DNA from: Pirellulaceae bacterium
Lineage (GTDB): Bacteria > Planctomycetota > Planctomycetia > Pirellulales > Pirellulaceae
Length of the DNA: 40,522 nucleotides
Assembly (NCBI GenBank): GCA_026989685.1
Contig: JALSIV010000289.1
Span: 1 to 40,522, forward strand
Reading direction: 5' to 3'
Positions 28,261-40,314 of this stretch are shown here, piece by piece (position 1 is the first letter of the stretch; each line of letters begins with the position of its first letter). Below the pieces are notes generated by a model, which was given only the letters and a program-made list of their open reading frames with translations, was not told where the DNA came from and did not search any database. Made by a program: the position numbers and the translations under genes.

Positions 28261-29223
28261 ATGCACTTGCGAGCGCTTGAGATCTTTTGCGACGTGGTGA
28301 GTCGCCGCAGCTTTTCTCAGGCTGCGCGCGAAAACGGAATGTCGCAATCGGCGGTCAGTCAGGCCGTGCATCAGCTCGAGACGGAGTTGGGGGTGCAGCT
28401 CCTCGACCGCTCGAAGCGACCCTTTGTGGTGACTGCCGAGGGCAAGGTCTATTACGACGGTTGTCGCAAACTGCTGCGTCGGTGGCGGGCCTTGATCGAC
28501 GACGTACGGACGCTGCACGAGGAGGTCTCGGGGCGGGTCCATGTGGCCTCGATCTACTCGGTGGGGCTCAGCCACATCAACACGGTGGTCCAGCGGTTCA
28601 TGATGCGCTATCCCAAGGCGAACGTGCGGGTCGAGTACCAGCATCCCGACCGGGTCTACCGGCTGGTCGAAGACGACCGCGTCGACATTGGCCTGGTGAG
28701 TTATCCTCGCGCTTCCCGGCAGATCAAGGTCACTCCGTGGCGTGAGGAGACGATGGTAGCGGTGTTGGCCCCCAATCATCCTCTGGTCGCTTCTCCCTGG
28801 ATCGAGGCGAACGATCTGGAGGGTCGGGCGATGGTCGGCTTCGATCGCGACTTGAAGATTCGCCAGGAGATCGACCGGGAGTTGGCGGCGCGGGACATTC
28901 ACGTCGACATCGTGATGGAGTTCGACAACATCGAGACCATCAAACGGGCGGTGGAGATCAATGCCGGCTTGAGCCTGTTGCCGGCTCCGACGGTGGTACG
29001 GGAGGTGGCGGCCGGGTCGTTGGTGGCTCGTCCGCTGGCCAATCTCTCGTTGACCCGACCGCTGGGCATGATTCGCCGGGCGGGTGGCACGTTGTCGGCC
29101 ACGGCTCGGCGGTTTGTCCAATTCCTCAGTGAGCAAAGTCAAGTGGCATCGATTCCCGGGCTCAAGACCGCATCGGTTCTTCTCGCCCGGACCGGCCAAC
29201 CTGCATCGGGAGTACTGGAATAG
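28261..29223 (+). CDS. LysR-family transcriptional regulator
   Basis: [61 protein letters not shown]; substrate-binding domain follows. The ORF track start (27520) reads through the previous gene and is too long. Confidence 0.93.
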   Translation: MHLRALEIFCDVVSRRSFSQAARENGMSQSAVSQAVHQLETELGVQLLDRSKRPFVVTAEGKVYYDGCRKLLRRWRALIDDVRTLHEEVSGRVHVASIYSVGLSHINTVVQRFMMRYPKANVRVEYQHPDRVYRLVEDDRVDIGLVSYPRASRQIKVTPWREETMVAVLAPNHPLVASPWIEANDLEGRAMVGFDRDLKIRQEIDRELAARDIHVDIVMEFDNIETIKRAVEINAGLSLLPAPTVVREVAAGSLVARPLANLSLTRPLGMIRRAGGTLSATARRFVQFLSEQSQVASIPGLKTASVLLARTGQPASGVLE

Positions 29224-32200
29224 TGACGACCCCACATCGCGGCCGCTGGACGCGGCGTCCCTCTTCAATCGGCTTGTACGACCCGGCTTACGAAAAAGAG
29301 AGCTGCGGCGTTGGTTTCGTGGCGCATATCAAGGGCCACCGCAGCCACCAGATCGTGCTGGATGCCGACACGATCCTGCGCAACATGGAGCATCGGGGAG
29401 CATGCGGATGCGAACCGAACACGGGAGACGGCGCGGGGATCTTGACGGCGCTGCCGCATGAGTTTTTGCAGCGGGTCGCTCGGGAACGTTTCGGAGAGTC
29501 GTTGCCTCGAGCCGGCGAGTTCGCTGCCGGTCTGGTGTTTCTCCCCACCGACGCCGGCGAGCGGGCCTACTGCCGAGAGCGGGTGGAGCAGCGGGTAGCC
29601 GAATCGGGACAGCGGCTGGTCGGTTGGCGTCCGGTTCCGACCTGCGCCGAGCAGGCGGACTTGGGTCCGACGGCTCGCGCGGCCGAGCCGGTGATCGAGC
29701 AGTTGTTCGTGGCTGCCGAGGGGGACTTGTCGGGAGACGCTTTCGAACGACGGCTCTATGGGATCCGCAAGAAGGTGAGCAACGAGCTGCGCCGCGATCG
29801 CCGCTTGTCGCAGCGCGAGATGTTCTATGTCTGCAGCCTGTCGACGAAGGTGTTGATCTACAAAGGAATGCTGACGCCCGACCAACTGCTCCCCTATTTC
29901 CCCGATCTGGCGGCCGAGGATTACACCACTCACTTGGCCATGGTTCACTCGAGGTTCTCCACCAACACCTTTCCCAGTTGGGACCGGGCGCAGCCCAACC
30001 GTTTCATGGCCCACAACGGCGAAATCAACACGCTCCGCGGCAACATCAACTGGATGCGGGCACGGCAGGGGGTGGTGCAGAGCCATCTGTTCGGCGACCG
30101 GCTGGCAGATCTGTTTCCGGTCGTCGAGCCCGACTGCTCCGACTCGGGAACGTTCGACAATGTACTCGAGTTTCTGCTGATGACGGGGCGCACCTTGCAA
30201 GAGGCGATCATGATGATGATCCCCGAGGCGTGGCAGAAACACGAGTCGATGCCGGAGGCCAAGCGGGCGTTTTATGAGTTTCACTCCTGTCTGATGGAAC
30301 CGTGGGACGGTCCGGCATCGATCGCCTTCACCGACGGCCACTACATCGGCGCGGTACTCGACCGCAACGGCCTGCGACCCAGCCGTTACTACGTCACCTC
30401 GGATGATCGGGTGATCATGGCGAGCGAGGCCGGGGTGCTGCCGATCGATCCCGACAAAGTCGTGCACAAGGGACGCCTGCAACCGGGCAGGATGTTCCTG
30501 ATCGACTTCGAACAGGGACGATTGATCCCCGATGAGGAACTCAAGGCCGACTTGGCTTCCCGGCGTCCCTACGCCCAGTGGCTGCGCGAGCAGCGGATCG
30601 AGTTGAGCGAACTGGGGCTCAACCGCGAACCCCACGGTTTCGATCCCGACACCTTGTTGCCTCGCATGAAAGCCTTCGGCTTCACCACCGAAACGCTGCA
30701 ATTCATGTTGATCCCGTTGATCCACGAAGAGCGCGATCCGTTGGGCTCGATGGGGAACGATTCGGCGCTGGCTTGTCTGAGCGACCAGCCGCGGCTGGTG
30801 TACGACTACTTCAAACAGCTCTTCGCCCAGGTCACCAATCCGGCCATCGATTCGATCCGGGAAGAGGTGATCATGTCTCTGGAGTGCTATATCGGCCCGG
30901 AGGCCAACCTGCTGGAAGTCTCCCCGCAACACGGACACCGGTTGCGGATTCCCCATCCGATTCTCACCAACGAGGAACTGGCGGCGCTGAAGCACATCGA
31001 TCACCGGGGTTGGACCTCCCGTACGATCGACATCACCTACCGTCTGGACGATCCCGAAGGGGGACTGGTCCGGACGCTCGATCGGATCTGCCGCGAGGCG
31101 GAAGAGGCGATCGATGCCGGTCGGAGCCTGGTGATCCTGTCGGATCGCCGGGTGGGGCCCGACCGCGTCCCGGTCAGTGCGCTGCTGGCGTGCGGCGCGC
31201 TGCACCAACACCTGGTCCGCGTCGCCAAGCGGACGCGGATCGGCATCGTGGTCGAATCGGGAGAGGCTCGGGAAGTCCAGCACCACTGCCTGCTAATCGG
31301 CTACGGCGCCGATGCCGTCAACCCCTACCTGGCATTCGAGTCCCTCTGGCAGGCGCGGCGCGACGGACTCTTGGAGGAGCAATACGACACCGACGACAAG
31401 ATCGTCGCCGCCTATCGCAAGGGCGTCGCCAAAGGGATGCTCAAGGTGATGGGAAAGATGGGCATCTCCACCCTCCAGTCCTACAAAGGGGCTCAGATCT
31501 TCGAGGCGGTGGGACTCAACGATCAAGTGATCGAGCGCTGTTTCACGGGGACGGCCAGTCGGGTGCAAGGCGTCGGGTTCGACGTCCTGGAAGCCGAAGG
31601 GCTGCGTCGGCAGGCCCTCGGTTATCCGCCTCCAGGCCGAGCCGCAGAGGAAGGACTGCCCAACCCGGGCGAGTTTCACTGGCGAGTGAACGGGGAGCGG
31701 CACGGCTGGGAGCCCGAAGCGATTGCCAATTTACAGATTGCCGCTCGCACCGACGATCGCGAAGCCTATCGCCGTTTCGCCCGGCACGTCAACGAAGACG
31801 CGCATCGCCGTTGCACGCTGCGGGGGCTGCTGAAGTTCAAACCCGGCGCCGCCGGCGGCCCGATCCCGCTGGACGAAGTCGAGCCCGCCAGCCAAATCGT
31901 GAAGCGGTTTTGTACCGGCGCCATGAGCTTCGGTTCGATCTCGGCGGAGTCGCACGAAACGCTGGCGGTGGCCATGAACCGGATCGGCGGCAAGAGCAAC
32001 ACGGGAGAAGGGGGCGAAGACCCGACTCGTTTCCAGCCTCTCCCCAACGGCGACTCCAAGCGTTCCGCCATCAAGCAGGTGGCATCGGGACGATTCGGCG
32101 TCACCATCTGGTATTTGGCGAACGCCGACGAGCTGCAGATCAAGATCGCTCAAGGCGCCAAGCCGGGCGAAGGGGGAGAATTGCCCGGGCGCAAGGTCGA

Positions 32201-33794
32201 CGAGAACATCGCTCGCATCCGCTATTCCACTCCGGGTGTCGGTCTGATCAGCCCGCCTCCTCACCACGACATCTACTCGATCGAAGACCTGAAGCAACTG
32301 ATCCATGATCTGAAGAACGCCAATCCCTCGGCCCGCATCAGTGTCAAACTGGTCGCGGAGATCGGAGTCGGCACGATTGCGGCGGGGGTGGCCAAGGCGT
32401 TCGCCGACCACATCGTGATCGCCGGCGATGTGGGAGGTACCGGCGCGTCGCCGTTGACGAGTATCAAGCATGCCGGCTTGCCGTGGGAATTGGGGATCGC
32501 GGAAACGCAGCAGACGCTCGTGATGAACGACCTCCGCAGCCGCGTCGTGCTGCAAACCGACGGCGGACTCAAGACCGGCCGCGACATCGTCATCGCCGCG
32601 CTGTTGGGAGCCGAAGAATTCGGCTTCGCCACCGCCCCCCTGATTTCCCTCGGCTGCATCATGATGCGCAAGTGCCATCTCAACACCTGTCCCGTCGGGA
32701 TCGCCACCCAAGATCCCGAACTGCGAGCCAAATTCAAAGGCCAACCGGAGCATGTGGTGAATTACTTCTTCATGGTCGCCGAGGAAGCTCGCGAACTGAT
32801 GGCCGAGATGGGATTCCGCAGCTTCGATGAAATGATCGGGCGGGTCGACTGTCTGGAAACCGACGATTGCATCCGGCATTGGAAGGCCGACGGGCTCGAT
32901 CTTTCGGGATTGCTCACCCCGGCACCCCGGCCGCACGATCGGGTCGAGGTCCGTTGCATACGGACTCAAGATCATGGCCTGGACAAGGCACTCGACCGGA
33001 AACTCATCGAGTTGGCGCAAGGGGCCATCGAGGACGGCAAGCCGGTCCGGCAATCCCTGGAGATCGTCAACACCAACCGAGCCGTCGGAGCGACCTTGAG
33101 TCACGAACTGGTGAAACGCTGGGGGGAAGACGGACTTCCCGACGACACCATCCACTTCCGCCTGAGCGGGTCGGCCGGACAGAGCTTCGGCGCATTCCTG
33201 GCTCGAGGCATCACGCTGGAACTGGAAGGGGACGCCAACGACTACGTCGGCAAGGGCCTCTCAGGCGGACGGATCGTGATCCGGCCACCACAGCAGTCTC
33301 CGTTTCCACCGGAAGAGAATATCATCGTGGGGAACGTGGTGCTGTACGGGGCGACTCGCGGCCATGCGTTTTTCCGTGGCCGAGCCGCCGAGCGGTTCGC
33401 GGTGCGCAACAGCGGCGCGTGGGCCGTGATCGAAGGAGTCGGCGATCACGGGTGCGAATACATGACGGGCGGACGAGTGGTGGTGCTCGGTGCCACCGGA
33501 CGCAACTTCGCGGCCGGGATGTCGGGGGGGATTGCCTACGTCTGGGACCCCGACGCCAGCTTCCTGACGCGATGCAACCTGGGCATGGTCGAGTTGGAAC
33601 GCGTCGAACAAGACGACGATATCTCCGAGTTGTTCGAGTTGATCGAGCAGCACCGTCATTGGACCGGCTCCACCGTGGCCGATCGCGTACTCGATGCGTG
33701 GCCCAAGATCCTCCGCGAATTCGTCAAGGTCATGCCGATCGACTACAAACGTGTGCTGGAGGCGCAGAAGGCGGCCATGGAAACATTGACTTGA
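29223..33794 (+). CDS. gltB: Glutamate synthase, large subunit
   Basis: 1523 aa; [121 protein letters not shown]; GltB C-terminal beta-helix [19 protein letters not shown]-type. Confidence 0.98.
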   Translation: MTTPHRGRWTRRPSSIGLYDPAYEKESCGVGFVAHIKGHRSHQIVLDADTILRNMEHRGACGCEPNTGDGAGILTALPHEFLQRVARERFGESLPRAGEFAAGLVFLPTDAGERAYCRERVEQRVAESGQRLVGWRPVPTCAEQADLGPTARAAEPVIEQLFVAAEGDLSGDAFERRLYGIRKKVSNELRRDRRLSQREMFYVCSLSTKVLIYKGMLTPDQLLPYFPDLAAEDYTTHLAMVHSRFSTNTFPSWDRAQPNRFMAHNGEINTLRGNINWMRARQGVVQSHLFGDRLADLFPVVEPDCSDSGTFDNVLEFLLMTGRTLQEAIMMMIPEAWQKHESMPEAKRAFYEFHSCLMEPWDGPASIAFTDGHYIGAVLDRNGLRPSRYYVTSDDRVIMASEAGVLPIDPDKVVHKGRLQPGRMFLIDFEQGRLIPDEELKADLASRRPYAQWLREQRIELSELGLNREPHGFDPDTLLPRMKAFGFTTETLQFMLIPLIHEERDPLGSMGNDSALACLSDQPRLVYDYFKQLFAQVTNPAIDSIREEVIMSLECYIGPEANLLEVSPQHGHRLRIPHPILTNEELAALKHIDHRGWTSRTIDITYRLDDPEGGLVRTLDRICREAEEAIDAGRSLVILSDRRVGPDRVPVSALLACGALHQHLVRVAKRTRIGIVVESGEAREVQHHCLLIGYGADAVNPYLAFESLWQARRDGLLEEQYDTDDKIVAAYRKGVAKGMLKVMGKMGISTLQSYKGAQIFEAVGLNDQVIERCFTGTASRVQGVGFDVLEAEGLRRQALGYPPPGRAAEEGLPNPGEFHWRVNGERHGWEPEAIANLQIAARTDDREAYRRFARHVNEDAHRRCTLRGLLKFKPGAAGGPIPLDEVEPASQIVKRFCTGAMSFGSISAESHETLAVAMNRIGGKSNTGEGGEDPTRFQPLPNGDSKRSAIKQVASGRFGVTIWYLANADELQIKIAQGAKPGEGGELPGRKVDENIARIRYSTPGVGLISPPPHHDIYSIEDLKQLIHDLKNANPSARISVKLVAEIGVGTIAAGVAKAFADHIVIAGDVGGTGASPLTSIKHAGLPWELGIAETQQTLVMNDLRSRVVLQTDGGLKTGRDIVIAALLGAEEFGFATAPLISLGCIMMRKCHLNTCPVGIATQDPELRAKFKGQPEHVVNYFFMVAEEARELMAEMGFRSFDEMIGRVDCLETDDCIRHWKADGLDLSGLLTPAPRPHDRVEVRCIRTQDHGLDKALDRKLIELAQGAIEDGKPVRQSLEIVNTNRAVGATLSHELVKRWGEDGLPDDTIHFRLSGSAGQSFGAFLARGITLELEGDANDYVGKGLSGGRIVIRPPQQSPFPPEENIIVGNVVLYGATRGHAFFRGRAAERFAVRNSGAWAVIEGVGDHGCEYMTGGRVVVLGATGRNFAAGMSGGIAYVWDPDASFLTRCNLGMVELERVEQDDDISELFELIEQHRHWTGSTVADRVLDAWPKILREFVKVMPIDYKRVLEAQKAAMETLT

Positions 33795-33811
33795 AGCGCA
33801 AGATACCGCAG

Positions 33812-33874
33812 CAGGCTTCAGGCTTCAGGCTTCAGGCTTCAGACTTCAGACTTCAGACTTCAGGCTTCAGGCTG
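33812..33874. repeat. 7-bp tandem repeat array (CAGGCTT/CAGACTT), 9 units
   Basis: Units: CAGGCTT x4, CAGACTT x3, CAGGCTT, CAGGCTG; lies in the gltB-gltD gap. Confidence 0.97.
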
Positions 33875-33919
33875 AAAAACCGACTCCCCAGTCTTCGCCG
33901 ACGGAAAGGCTCGTCCATC

Positions 33920-35362
33920 ATGGGCAAACCCACTGGTTTCAAAGAATACCCGCGACATACGGTTCCGTACCGTGCCGCCGAGGAGCGAATCGGCGATTAT
34001 GCCGAGATCCAGACGGCGGCCGACGCGTCCGACTTGGTGATCCAAGGAGCGCGGTGCATGGATTGCGGCGTCCCCTTCTGCCAGTCGGCCACCGGCTGTC
34101 CCGTCGACAACTTGATTCCCGAGTGGAACGACCTGGTCTACCAGGGACGTTGGCGCGACGCCATCGCTCGGCTGCACCGCACCAACAACTTCCCCGAGTT
34201 CACCGGCCGGGTCTGTCCTGCGCCGTGCGAGGGCGCGTGTGTGCTGGGAATCATCGAGCCGCCCGTGACGATCAAGAACATCGAGTGCACGATCGTCGAT
34301 CGAGCCTGGCAGGAGGGCTGGATCGAGCCGCAGCCGCCGGCCGTGCGAACGGGCAAACGCGTAGCCGTCGTGGGGTCGGGGCCGGCCGGCTTGGCGGCCG
34401 CGGATCAACTCAATCGAGCCGGTCACGAGGTGACGGTTTACGAACGGGCCGATCGGATCGGGGGATTGTTGATGTACGGCATTCCCAACATGAAGCTGGA
34501 CAAGCAGGTCGTCCAGCGCCGCATCGACTTGATGGCGGCCGAAGGTGTGAAGTTCGTCACCGGGGCCGATGTGGGGAAGACGGTCGACGCCCGCGAAGTC
34601 TACGAGAACTGCGATGCCCTGTTGCTGGCGACGGGAGCCACCCGGCCTCGAGATTTGCAAGTGCCGGGGCGCGAGTTGGCGGGCATCCACTTCGCAATGG
34701 ATTTCTTGACCGCCAATACCAAGTCGCTCCTCGACCACGGTGATCCGTCGGCGACGCCGATCCACGCCGGTGGCAAGGACGTGGTGGTGATCGGCGGCGG
34801 AGACACGGGAACCGACTGCCTGGCGACGGCCGTTCGCCACGGCTGCCGCAGCCTGGTCAACTTCGAACTGTTGCCGAAGCCACCGGCCGAGCGAGCGCCC
34901 GACAATCCCTGGCCTCAATGGCCTCGCATCTACCGCGTGGACTACGGCCACGAAGAGGCTCGAGAAAAATTCGGCCGCGATCCTCGCGAATTCTGCATCT
35001 TGACCAAGGAATTTCGCGGCGACGCGGAAGGACGCGTGTGCGAGATCGTCACGGTGGATGTGGAATGGACGCGCGAAGGGGGGCGATGGCAGATGACGGA
35101 AGTGGCCGGCAGCCGGCGAAGTTGGAAGGCCGATCTGGTGCTGCTGGCGATGGGCTTTCTCGGGCCGGAAGATTATCTTGCCCACTCCCTGGGACTGGCT
35201 CGCGACGATCGGTCGAATATCGAAGCTCCCTACGGGAAGTACGCGACCAGCATCGACCGGGTCTTTGCAGCCGGGGACTGCCGGCGCGGACAGTCGCTGG
35301 TGGTGTGGGCCATTCACGAGGGACGTGGAGCGGCCGCGGCCATCGACGCATTCCTGCGCTGA
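33920..35362 (+). CDS. gltD: Glutamate synthase, small subunit
   Basis: [137 protein letters not shown]. Confidence 0.97.
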   Translation: MGKPTGFKEYPRHTVPYRAAEERIGDYAEIQTAADASDLVIQGARCMDCGVPFCQSATGCPVDNLIPEWNDLVYQGRWRDAIARLHRTNNFPEFTGRVCPAPCEGACVLGIIEPPVTIKNIECTIVDRAWQEGWIEPQPPAVRTGKRVAVVGSGPAGLAAADQLNRAGHEVTVYERADRIGGLLMYGIPNMKLDKQVVQRRIDLMAAEGVKFVTGADVGKTVDAREVYENCDALLLATGATRPRDLQVPGRELAGIHFAMDFLTANTKSLLDHGDPSATPIHAGGKDVVVIGGGDTGTDCLATAVRHGCRSLVNFELLPKPPAERAPDNPWPQWPRIYRVDYGHEEAREKFGRDPREFCILTKEFRGDAEGRVCEIVTVDVEWTREGGRWQMTEVAGSRRSWKADLVLLAMGFLGPEDYLAHSLGLARDDRSNIEAPYGKYATSIDRVFAAGDCRRGQSLVVWAIHEGRGAAAAIDAFLR

Positions 35363-35373
35363 AGGGAACCGAG

Positions 35374-35390
35374 GGCGGCGCTTCGCCGCC
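35374..35390 (+). terminator. Hairpin after gltD (possible terminator or boundary element)
   Basis: GGCGGCG-CTT-CGCCGCC, 12 nt after the gltD stop; no strong U-tract. Confidence 0.35.
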
Positions 35391-35532
35391 GGCTTGCAGC
35401 GGGAAAGGTTTTACATGACGGCACCCATGAGTTTCATGCCGGCCGCCTCGGCGATGCGGCGTCGCCGCACGAAGCGACGCAACGCACAGCGTGGCTGCTC
35501 GGGGTAGGCTGCTCCGTTCCTCACCGCCGCCA

Positions 35533-38388
35533 TCACGGTTTCGTCTCGGCCACCTTAACGGAGAGGCCGACATCGGCGGCTGGCGATGCCGGGCTGCTCG
35601 ACCGGGTGAGTCGCGCCCTCAGGCGCCAGCGGCCGACGAAGTCGTGGATCTTGAACAACAGCCGGTTGTCGCCTTTCTTCAGGCGAATGGGGACGACATC
35701 CTTGTCGTACTCGAACGGCTGCGGTACCAGTCGCTGCACGACCTTCTTCCCGTTGACGATGACTTCGAACATATCGTCGCCACTGACTCGCAAGTAGACC
35801 GTCTGCTCGCGGGGCGATTCAATGGTGGTGTAGGCGAAACCGGTGACGGAGTCGAGTCGGCCGAAGTGGGCTTCCAGGTCGAGGATTCCCGTGGGATTGT
35901 CGAGTGTGACGCTTTTCCAGACGGCCTTCCGCTTCCCCTTGCCCCGATAGCTGGCTTGCAAGTCGATGGTCTGCTCAGGCGGAAGGACGGTGCGGATTCC
36001 GGCTCCGCCGCTGTTGTCGAACGGACCGCAGATCTTCCAGTTGCGAATCAGTCCGGCCTGCGTGGTGATCTTGGCCAAGTGGGAGGCGATCAAATCGACT
36101 TCTTGCGGCTTGATCCAGTTCGCCCGCTTGGCGGCCATCTCGTCGACGGTTTCCTTCCACTGCGGGGGCGTCTTCCGCTGGGCCAGCACCCGCGACAAAT
36201 CGTGGCACTCGCTGCAGCGGATCTCCGCGGCGGCGACGGCATCGGTTTGCAGCGGAAGGATTTTGCGGTCGTGTTCGCGGGCCAGCTTGGCACTCTCGGC
36301 TCGGCTGTAACTGGGATACTCGTCTTTGCCGGGAAGGTTGTCCCATTGGGCTCCCAGGTCGACCCACAGAGCGAACAGCGATTTCTCCTCATCGCTCAGC
36401 GGTGTGTCGGGAGGACACTGATTGACGGGAGCATCATAGAGGAAGCTGTGGCCGTACAGACGCCAGATCAGGGGAGACTTGCGAGCGAATCCCGGGTAGA
36501 TGAATTTGCCGAGTTTGGCATTGGCCGCCGCGCTGAGATTCAAATAGGCCCGATTGAAGACAGCCGCGCGAATCGCCGATGCTCCGGTACTGCGCACGGC
36601 TGTGCGCTGGTAGACCAGTTCGTTGCCGTGCGACAGATCCAGTCCGCCGGCGGGTTCGCGATCGTTGTGGCAACGGACGCATTTCGACTCGATCAGCGGC
36701 GTCAGGTCGCGGCGAAAGTCGACCGTGCGTCGCTCTTCGGGAGGCGGATCGAGTTGGACGGGACCGGACCGCGCGGCCAACGGCACTGCCGACAGATCGG
36801 GAATCGTCGTGCGGTGTTCATGGCAACCAATGCAGACCCGCCGCTCGCCCGGACGGACCCAGGCCCATGTCAGGGCGTCCTGCAGTGCCATGCCGTTTTC
36901 GTCGAGTGTCTGCCAGTGCAGCACCGTGTCGGCCGGCACTTCGACGTAAAATGAGCCGTCTTCTTCGACCGGGACCTCGCCGACGACACGCTTCTGTTCG
37001 AAGTTGCTGATCGAATTCGACGAAGAACCGAACGAAGAGTAGCCGATTCCCGGAGGAAAGGTGCGGAAGAACGGGTCTTCATCGTTGATGCCGAAGCCCT
37101 CGATAATCCGTACCTTCTTGATTTGTCCCGGTTGGATAAACGCCTCCTTGTCGAGCTGGCCCAGATAGGCGTTGAGGCAGAGCAGCGTACCGGTCTTTTT
37201 TTCCGGTTCGATCCCGTGGTCGGGGACAATGCGAGGAACCGGGCGGGGTTCGACGAAGATCGGGTTGAGCGACTGGTAGCGCTCATCGTTGTAAACGGGC
37301 TGGCCTACCTTGCGGCGGTCCAGATCGAACCAGTAGATGCCGTATTTGACCATCGGTCCGTCCGGATTGCGGTATCCACTCCAGGCGGGCTTGGGAGACC
37401 ATACCACCAGCAGTCGACCATCTTCGGTCGGATAGGGATCGCGGTAGCGGCCGCCCGGTGAATCGGGGCCGTATTTCTTCACATCGGGAGTCAACACATC
37501 CAGCGTTTTCGGATCGTCGGGGTCGCCGGGAGTGATCATGGCCAATTGGCCGCCACCGTAACAGTGGTGAAACACGCTGTCGATGAACACGATCCGGCCA
37601 TCGGGCATTTCCCGTTGCTTCCAGCGAAAGCCACCGCGATGATTGCCCCAGAAGTCGATAAAGCCCGTTCCGTCGGGGTTCATGGTGAAGAAGGCGGAAG
37701 CTCCCGAAGTATGGAAACGCATGCCATGATGCTGCCAACTCTGAAAGAGCAGCCGACCGTCCCGCATGACGATGAATTCCGAGTCGGAACTTACGTTGAA
37801 CGTGATCTGTTCGACGTGCGATCCATCGGCGTTGCAGCGGTGAGCCAGGCGAGCATGGTCGCGATCGTATTCATCCCGGTTGCGCTCCGGTGTCATCGCC
37901 ACGTGCCGCGTGGAGGAAAAAACGATCCGTCCATCGGGCAGATAGTGAGGCGAACAGACGTCGGCCATGCCGCGAGTGATCTGCCGTTTCCCCGAACCGT
38001 CGATGTTCATTTCCCATACTTCCCAACCATCCTTGGCCGTCTTCTTGCCGGCGAACACGATCTTCTTGCCGTCCCAGGAGAGTTCCGGTTCCTCCACGCC
38101 GAAGAAATCCTCGGTAAGGACGGTGAGTCTGCCATTGGGCGCCGGAGGCGCGAGTCGAACGATTTGCGATCCGCGGACGTGAGCCGAACGGCCGAAATGG
38201 TACATGAACGGTTCGTAGTAGATCCCCGGCTGCCCGTCGGGCTTGTTGGGAATGCGGACGAAAATCACGGACTCGGCGTCGTTGCCCATCGCCGAGCTGA
38301 GGTCCCCGGCGATCAGGACTCCCAGGATCATCATTGTCAGCACGATGAAGTGCTGGTTTCTGCGACAAGCGTGAACGGGCGTCTTCAT
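35533..38388 (-). CDS. Exported multiheme (3x CxxCH) beta-propeller protein, HzsA-related
   Basis: 951 aa; PD40-like repeats (ELSWDGKKIVFAGKK, SPHYLPDGRIVFSSTR); CIGCH, CVRCH, CSECH heme motifs; C-terminal beta domain. Resembles planctomycete proteins usually labelled HzsA-related/PD40. Confidence 0.8.
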   Translation of the reverse strand: MKTPVHACRRNQHFIVLTMMILGVLIAGDLSSAMGNDAESVIFVRIPNKPDGQPGIYYEPFMYHFGRSAHVRGSQIVRLAPPAPNGRLTVLTEDFFGVEEPELSWDGKKIVFAGKKTAKDGWEVWEMNIDGSGKRQITRGMADVCSPHYLPDGRIVFSSTRHVAMTPERNRDEYDRDHARLAHRCNADGSHVEQITFNVSSDSEFIVMRDGRLLFQSWQHHGMRFHTSGASAFFTMNPDGTGFIDFWGNHRGGFRWKQREMPDGRIVFIDSVFHHCYGGGQLAMITPGDPDDPKTLDVLTPDVKKYGPDSPGGRYRDPYPTEDGRLLVVWSPKPAWSGYRNPDGPMVKYGIYWFDLDRRKVGQPVYNDERYQSLNPIFVEPRPVPRIVPDHGIEPEKKTGTLLCLNAYLGQLDKEAFIQPGQIKKVRIIEGFGINDEDPFFRTFPPGIGYSSFGSSSNSISNFEQKRVVGEVPVEEDGSFYVEVPADTVLHWQTLDENGMALQDALTWAWVRPGERRVCIGCHEHRTTIPDLSAVPLAARSGPVQLDPPPEERRTVDFRRDLTPLIESKCVRCHNDREPAGGLDLSHGNELVYQRTAVRSTGASAIRAAVFNRAYLNLSAAANAKLGKFIYPGFARKSPLIWRLYGHSFLYDAPVNQCPPDTPLSDEEKSLFALWVDLGAQWDNLPGKDEYPSYSRAESAKLAREHDRKILPLQTDAVAAAEIRCSECHDLSRVLAQRKTPPQWKETVDEMAAKRANWIKPQEVDLIASHLAKITTQAGLIRNWKICGPFDNSGGAGIRTVLPPEQTIDLQASYRGKGKRKAVWKSVTLDNPTGILDLEAHFGRLDSVTGFAYTTIESPREQTVYLRVSGDDMFEVIVNGKKVVQRLVPQPFEYDKDVVPIRLKKGDNRLLFKIHDFVGRWRLRARLTRSSSPASPAADVGLSVKVAETKP

Positions 38389-38481
38389 GGCGGGGTCCTC
38401 ATTCTTCGCTGACAGGTGGCACCGTCGGTTGCTCCGGCTTTTTGGCCTGGGGCCGTACGGGTACGCCGGCGCGTCACGGAT

Positions 38482-40314
38482 TCAAAGTGACTTCAGATAC
38501 TCGACGAGATCACGCAGCTCGGCTTCGGACAGGTCGGAAGTCGAGCCGTGCTCGTCCTCGGGATTGAATCTGGTAAAGATCTCCATCAGAGTTCGGGCTC
38601 GGCCGTCGTGCAGGTAGGGCGGACTGTCCCACACACCAAGCAGTTGAGGCACATCGAACTCGTCAGCCGCGATCGTTTCGCCATTCGGCAGTACGAGATC
38701 GCCTGGTCGGCCTCGACCGAGTCCGACCGAGACGCGTTCGCCGGAAGTGAAGCGGCCCGGCGTGTGGCACTCGGCACAGCCCGCTCGCTCTTCGAAGATC
38801 TTCTTCCCGCGCAAAGCGGCTTGGCTGAGTCGGCCGTCCGGGCCGCGGTAGGGGTTGGGCAGGAGCGGGGTTTCATGGACAAACCTGGCCAGTGCCTCCA
38901 AGTCGGGAGGACTCAACGGCTGCCCGCGCATCGCGCCGCTTACGGTGGGCCCGCATTCATTGGCGCCGATTTCGGCCGCCTCGCCCTGCCAGCGGAAGGG
39001 AGCGGTCCCTTTCACTCCCCGAAAACTGCGGATGTTCTTGGGGTTTCCCAGGCCGTCGTCCTCCAGATCCCAACTGAGACCCGTGGTGTGGCCTTCGGGA
39101 TGGCAACTGGCGCAGGAGAATTGACGTTGGAAACAGATGGTGGCCGAATGGAACAGGATTTCTCCCCGTCGCAGCGTCGACAACTCGGCAGCATGGCCTA
39201 CGTCGATCGTTGAGATGACCTCGCGAGCGGCCACGTCGATGGCACTCACCGAATTGCCCAGATGGTTGGCCACATAAACCCGCTTACCGTCGGCGGAGAT
39301 GGCGATTCCATAGGGGTTCGTGCCGACGGGAATCCGAGCCGCGATGAACTGGCGACTGAGACTGAGTCGCCGGCGGAGGTCGCCTCGCTTGTGCGGAGCG
39401 GTCTTTCGGACGAGTTGCAGCGCCTTCTTCAGGTCGATCACGACGACTTCGTTCACGCCGCCGCACGTGACGAAGGCCCAGCGGCCATCGGGTGTCACGG
39501 CGATGTCATAGGGATTGGCATAGTAGGTGGTGAACTCGTCCAGCAGCAGCATGACCTGGCGGGGCTCACGGCCGTCGAGAAACACGAAACTGAAACCGTT
39601 CGCGTTGACCCACCCCTGCTGGACCTGAGTCAGCGGTGTGAAGGGATTGGGATTCAGGTGAGCAACCATCAGGACCTTGGGGGAAACCTGAGCCATTCCC
39701 CGCAGATTGCTCGTCATTTCCATCGGAATGCGGTCGACCACCTTGCGACCGGCCAGATCGATCACATCGACCCACCGCGTCGGCGAATAGGCGTCGCAGG
39801 TGACGAACAACTGCTGGCCGTCGGCGCTGACGAGCAGATGGCGAGGATTGGGATCGACGGGAACCGTCGCCACGACCGAGAGCGACTGAGGATCGATGAG
39901 TTGGACGGATTCGTCCTTGCCCAGACACGATACGAAGATCGTGCCGCGCGGACCGACAGCCACGTCATAGGGTTGATTGGCGGTCGCCACCGACCCAAGC
40001 TTCTTGCCCGAGGCGGCATCCATTACCGAAAGCGTGTCGTCGAGTCGATTGGCGACATACACGCGCTTGCCATCGCGACTGACCGCAATGCCCACCGGTC
40101 CCTTCCCCGCGGGAAACTCGCCGGCGACCCGTCCCTGCTTGACATCGATCCGGGAGACCGTGTCGGCCGTCCGGTTGGCGGTATAGATCCACATTCCGTC
40201 GGGACTGACGGCCAGTTGGTACGGACTGCGGTCGACTTGGGCCATGGCCGAGCCCACCGCCAGCGAGCAAGTCAACACCGCCCACCCGATACAGCCGCAT
40301 GCGAATCGGTTCAT
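38482..40314 (-). CDS. YVTN beta-propeller protein with diheme cytochrome c peroxidase/MauG-like C-terminus
   Basis: Signal peptide; repeats DGKRVYVANRLDDTLSVMDA, DGKRVYVANHLGNSVSAIDV; CASCHPEGHTTGLSW and CAECHTPGRFTSGE; SPPYLHDGRARTLMEIFTRFN. Confidence 0.9.
   Translation of the reverse strand: MNRFACGCIGWAVLTCSLAVGSAMAQVDRSPYQLAVSPDGMWIYTANRTADTVSRIDVKQGRVAGEFPAGKGPVGIAVSRDGKRVYVANRLDDTLSVMDAASGKKLGSVATANQPYDVAVGPRGTIFVSCLGKDESVQLIDPQSLSVVATVPVDPNPRHLLVSADGQQLFVTCDAYSPTRWVDVIDLAGRKVVDRIPMEMTSNLRGMAQVSPKVLMVAHLNPNPFTPLTQVQQGWVNANGFSFVFLDGREPRQVMLLLDEFTTYYANPYDIAVTPDGRWAFVTCGGVNEVVVIDLKKALQLVRKTAPHKRGDLRRRLSLSRQFIAARIPVGTNPYGIAISADGKRVYVANHLGNSVSAIDVAAREVISTIDVGHAAELSTLRRGEILFHSATICFQRQFSCASCHPEGHTTGLSWDLEDDGLGNPKNIRSFRGVKGTAPFRWQGEAAEIGANECGPTVSGAMRGQPLSPPDLEALARFVHETPLLPNPYRGPDGRLSQAALRGKKIFEERAGCAECHTPGRFTSGERVSVGLGRGRPGDLVLPNGETIAADEFDVPQLLGVWDSPPYLHDGRARTLMEIFTRFNPEDEHGSTSDLSEAELRDLVEYLKSL

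Noticed and set aside
33812-33874. CRISPR-like array
   Set aside because: Contiguous 7-bp tandem units with no spacers; not a CRISPR.
32867-33919. Long N-terminal extension of gltD in the ORF track
   Set aside because: The frame runs out-of-frame through gltB and the heptamer array; GltD homology begins at [18 protein letters not shown] (33920).
35403-35520. Short minus-strand reading ...YPEQPRCALRRFVRRRRIAEAAGMKLMGAVM-stop
   Set aside because: Looks protein-like but has no clear start or recognisable family; too short to call as gene or pseudogene.
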